Assembly (NCBI RefSeq): GCF_014054985.1
Contig: NZ_CP059569.1
Span: 930,001-994,000, forward strand
DNA: 64,000 nucleotides
Reading direction: 5' to 3'
Source of the DNA: Kingella oralis
GTDB taxonomy: Bacteria; Pseudomonadota; Gammaproteobacteria; Burkholderiales; Neisseriaceae
Shown here piece by piece: positions 62,860 to 64,000 of this stretch. Position numbers and translations under genes: made by a program. Every line of letters begins with the position of its first letter. The stretch's first letter is position 1. The notes under the pieces were generated by a model. It was not told the origin of the DNA, searched no databases, and was given only the letters and a program-made list of their open reading frames with translations.

Positions 62860-63208
62860 GATGGGTTTCCTTGTGGTGGGGGATGGGGCAGCCTGAAAAA
62901 GAGTTTGGCGTATGGCGGGGGTTTTCAGGCTGCCTATATGGTAGGTGGGATGGCGGGCGTGTATCAATACGCAATACGCGCAGGCGTTTCGGGCTGAAAT
63001 CTTTGCCAAATCTGCAAACGATGGAGCGTCGGCGGCTCGCTGACAGATTGCACCAGTTGGCGACGAGCCGTCGCCGCTTCATTTTAGTTTTAGCGCCGCA
63101 ACTCCGCTTCGCTCCACAGGCTGCCTAATTGTTTGCCATTCATGCTATACACCAATAGGCAGCCTGAAAATGCTGCTTTTCCATTTTCAGGCTGCCTATT
63201 AAGCGGAT
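62860..63208. other. Intergenic region with repeats
   Basis: No gene. Two copies of the GGAGCGTCGGCGGCTCG / GAGCCGTCGCCGCTTCATTTT repeat (about 63020-63085) and a TTTTAGCGCCGCAACTCCGC repeat (63087-63122) lie between DUS copies. A DUS pair at about 63155-63199 faces the small EF-hand gene. Confidence 0.65.
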
Positions 63209-63565
63209 TTAATGCAGGGCAACGCTGCTGGCGTTAAGGTTCATAAAATTGGATGATTGGATGCGCAAGCAAGGGTCGGTGCGATAGTGTACCGAGTTAA
63301 ACCCCAATTCTCGCGCTTCCACCACGCCGTTGCGGTCGATGTCGTAGATGGCGAATTCTTCGGGGTCGTTGAGCTTGAACGAGGCAATCAGGTTTTCGCC
63401 CGTGCCAGCGGCAAGCCATTCGGTCGGGTTCAGCGCGCGGTCACTGTCTTGGTCGTTGAGCATGATGAAGGCGGCGACGGGCTGCATGCGCGAGCAGGCA
63501 TCGGCGGCCAGCGGCGCGAAGGCGGCGGTGAGGATGATGAAAAAGATGTGTGGTTGGCGTGTCAT
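63209..63565 (-). CDS. Small exported EF-hand-like protein
   Basis: 118 residues from ATG 63565, with AGGAG seven bases upstream. A signal peptide (IFFIILTAAFAPLAADA) is followed by a cysteine, so processing at DAC as a lipoprotein is possible but not typical. Two calcium-loop-like segments are seen: NDQDSDRALNPTEW and YDIDRNGVVEARE, with the EF-hand DxDxDG/xxE pattern. It starts two bases after the pmbA stop, so the two genes are coupled. Function unknown. Confidence 0.72.
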   Translation of the reverse strand: MTRQPHIFFIILTAAFAPLAADACSRMQPVAAFIMLNDQDSDRALNPTEWLAAGTGENLIASFKLNDPEEFAIYDIDRNGVVEARELGFNSVHYRTDPCLRIQSSNFMNLNASSVALH

Positions 63566-63567
63566 GG

Positions 63568-64000
63568 TTATGCTCCTGCAACAGTCATGTTGCTGATTAG
63601 AATTGAGCCGATTTTGCTGCTGGCGTTGCGGCGGAAATCGCTGCCTGTGGCGACGATGTTGCGCAACATTTCTTTCAGGCTGCCTGCGATGGTGATGCCG
63701 GAAACGGGGTGGCGGATGATGCCATTTTCTACCCAAAATCCCGCTGCGCCGCGCGAATAATCGCCCGTGAGCATGTTCACGCCTTGTCCCATCAGTTCGG
63801 TGATGAGCAAGCCTGTGCCCATTTGGCTGAGCATTTGCGCTTGGCTCTCGGCGGTGGCGGTTAGGTATAGATTGTGTGCGCCGCCAGCGTTGCCTGTGCT
63901 GGTTTGCTTGAGCTTGCGCGCGCTGTAACTGTCTAAAAAATAGCCGCGCACGATGCCGTTTTCAATCACAAAGCGCGGCTGGGTGGCAACGCCTTCGCTG
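63568..64000 (-). CDS. pmbA: Metalloprotease PmbA, C-terminal part (runs off the window)
   Basis: The last 144 codons are inside the window; the start lies beyond base 64000. TldD/PmbA family: ENGIVRGYFLDSYSARKL, TSTGNAGGAHNLYL, and GVNMLTGDYSRGAAGFWVENG are the family's late motifs. With TldD it degrades or matures peptides such as CcdA and microcin B17. The stop (TAA at 63568-63570) is two bases from the next ATG. Confidence 0.92.
   Translation of the reverse strand, partial: SEGVATQPRFVIENGIVRGYFLDSYSARKLKQTSTGNAGGAHNLYLTATAESQAQMLSQMGTGLLITELMGQGVNMLTGDYSRGAAGFWVENGIIRHPVSGITIAGSLKEMLRNIVATGSDFRRNASSKIGSILISNMTVAGA

Noticed and set aside
1..64000. tRNA, rRNA, tmRNA or prophage genes
   Set aside because: None recognised on either strand; the IS elements are the only clear mobile genes.

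Overview
The window is chromosomal DNA of a naturally competent member of the Neisseriaceae. The strongest sign is a 12-base word, AGGCAGCCTGAA, found in either orientation in almost every intergenic gap and inside many genes. It matches the Kingella dialect of the neisserial DNA uptake sequence (DUS). Gene content agrees: dnaB is followed by the minor-pilin operon pilH-I-J-K-X, a lysM-type gene diverges from def, and there is a ComP-like pilin, an IS1016-like element and a Correia-like mini-element. A Kingella of moderate GC content (oralis/denitrificans type) is the best guess; species cannot be fixed by reading.

Layout. 1-5.2 kb: def (partial), a LysM protein, a HIT protein, an LD-carboxypeptidase, a small exported protein and an MscS channel. 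5.7-9.4 kb: ilvB-ilvH, then two type IV pilin genes, the second a good match to ComP, the DUS receptor. 9.4-19 kb: housekeeping genes (anmK, dedA, glmM, pyrB-pyrI, uma2, der, aroC, a DUF805 protein). 19.3-29.3 kb: an ABC transporter, a TonB-dependent receptor, ygfA-dut, malic enzyme, nusB-ribH, a DUF2185 protein, folK-smpB. 29.4-35.1 kb: the AT-rich minor-pilin operon behind dnaB, with pilH cut by an insertion sequence. 35.2-38 kb: ppa and tonB-exbB-exbD. 38-45.3 kb: a decaying accessory stretch holding a broken ABC transporter, a frameshifted ankyrin gene, a twice-frameshifted RTX gene and a degenerate IS1595-family element. 45.6-54.7 kb: ybiT, an acyl-CoA dehydrogenase, a second IS type, a GyrI-like protein, an AmpG-like permease, REP-like palindromes, a Correia-like element and trmB. 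54.9-64 kb: rfbB, parB, an rnfB-like ferredoxin gene, ftsK, a HerA-like ATPase, a small EF-hand protein and pmbA (partial).

How it works together. Competence is represented by the DUS sites, the ComP-like receptor and the minor pilins that prime the pilus, but one priming gene (pilH) is interrupted. Iron uptake is represented by the TonB-dependent receptor and tonB-exbBD; both transcription units carry a similar 22-base element resembling a Fur box over the promoter. Cell-wall turnover and recycling are represented by the LD-carboxypeptidase, anmK, glmM and an AmpG-like permease. Genes in the 38-45 kb accessory stretch are decaying through point nonsense codons and single-base indels.
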